This document shows, one piece after another, positions 13,526 to 13,581 of a stretch of DNA of 13,581 nt. The notes beneath the pieces are model-generated. The model was not told the DNA's origin. It saw only the letters and a program-made list of their open reading frames with translations, and did not search any database. Made by a program: the position numbers and the translations under genes. The stretch is from an uncultured Oscillospiraceae bacterium (GTDB taxonomy: Bacteria; Bacillota_A; Clostridia; Oscillospirales; Acutalibacteraceae): positions 1 to 13,581 of the forward strand of contig CAJUTL010000053.1 of assembly GCA_910589395.1 (NCBI GenBank), read 5' to 3'. Positions within the stretch are counted from its first letter, which is position 1, and every line of letters starts with the position of its first letter.

Positions 13526-13581
13526 GTAAAGTACAGTTTACAAGGAACTACACGCAGACCGCGAAACGGGCTGCTGACAAC

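Noticed and set aside
1..13581. CRISPR array or tRNA/rRNA gene
   Set aside because: There are no regularly spaced short repeats and no cloverleaf or rRNA-like stretches; the repeats present are coding modules and hairpins.
13526..13581. Possible start of another gene or terminator at the right edge
   Set aside because: Only a weak GTAAA/TTTAC inverted repeat and 56 bases are available, too little to support a call.

Overview
The window looks like a chromosomal segment from a Gram-positive gut-type clostridium, probably Oscillospirales/Lachnospirales-like. The basis is strong AGGAGG ribosome sites, sigma-A-type promoters, a moderately GC-rich backbone (dacA, sbcCD), and a low-molecular-weight PBP with a C-terminal membrane anchor. 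The genus cannot be fixed from the sequence.

Region 1 (1-3770, + strand) is a polymorphic-toxin cassette array and the most interesting part. It opens with the 3' part of a modular toxin gene. A conserved GC-rich repeat module is followed, after an abrupt shift to AT-rich DNA, by a RelA/SpoT-type nucleotide pyrophosphokinase domain. Next come an 82-aa hypothetical protein and a small HD-domain alarmone hydrolase, a plausible enzymatic immunity protein that would undo the toxin's product. A GAAA-capped hairpin terminator closes the cassette. A second cassette repeats the same module (about 93% identical over 321 bp by hand count) but carries a different, His-rich C-terminal domain. It is interrupted by an in-frame TGA and followed by an unknown 129-aa immunity candidate, a 59-aa small protein and a homologous terminator. 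A third, truncated module remnant ends exactly at the stop codon of the next gene.

Region 2 (3771-6648) holds a URO-D/methyltransferase-like gene on the minus strand and a divergent AraC-type regulator broken by an in-frame TAG. A perfect bidirectional terminator separates the latter from a minus-strand metallo-beta-lactamase-fold hydrolase.

Region 3 (6649-10888) contains a nested inverted-repeat (MITE/REP-like) element and then the sbcD-sbcC operon on the minus strand. A perfect 34-bp palindrome lies at the junction of the two genes and overlaps the sbcD stop codon.

Region 4 (10889-13581, + strand) has a D-alanyl-D-alanine carboxypeptidase with an acidic Pro/Ser insert, several stacked hairpins, and an AT-rich secreted matrixin-like metallopeptidase whose third zinc ligand is Asp. 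The last 56 bases hold no recognisable gene.
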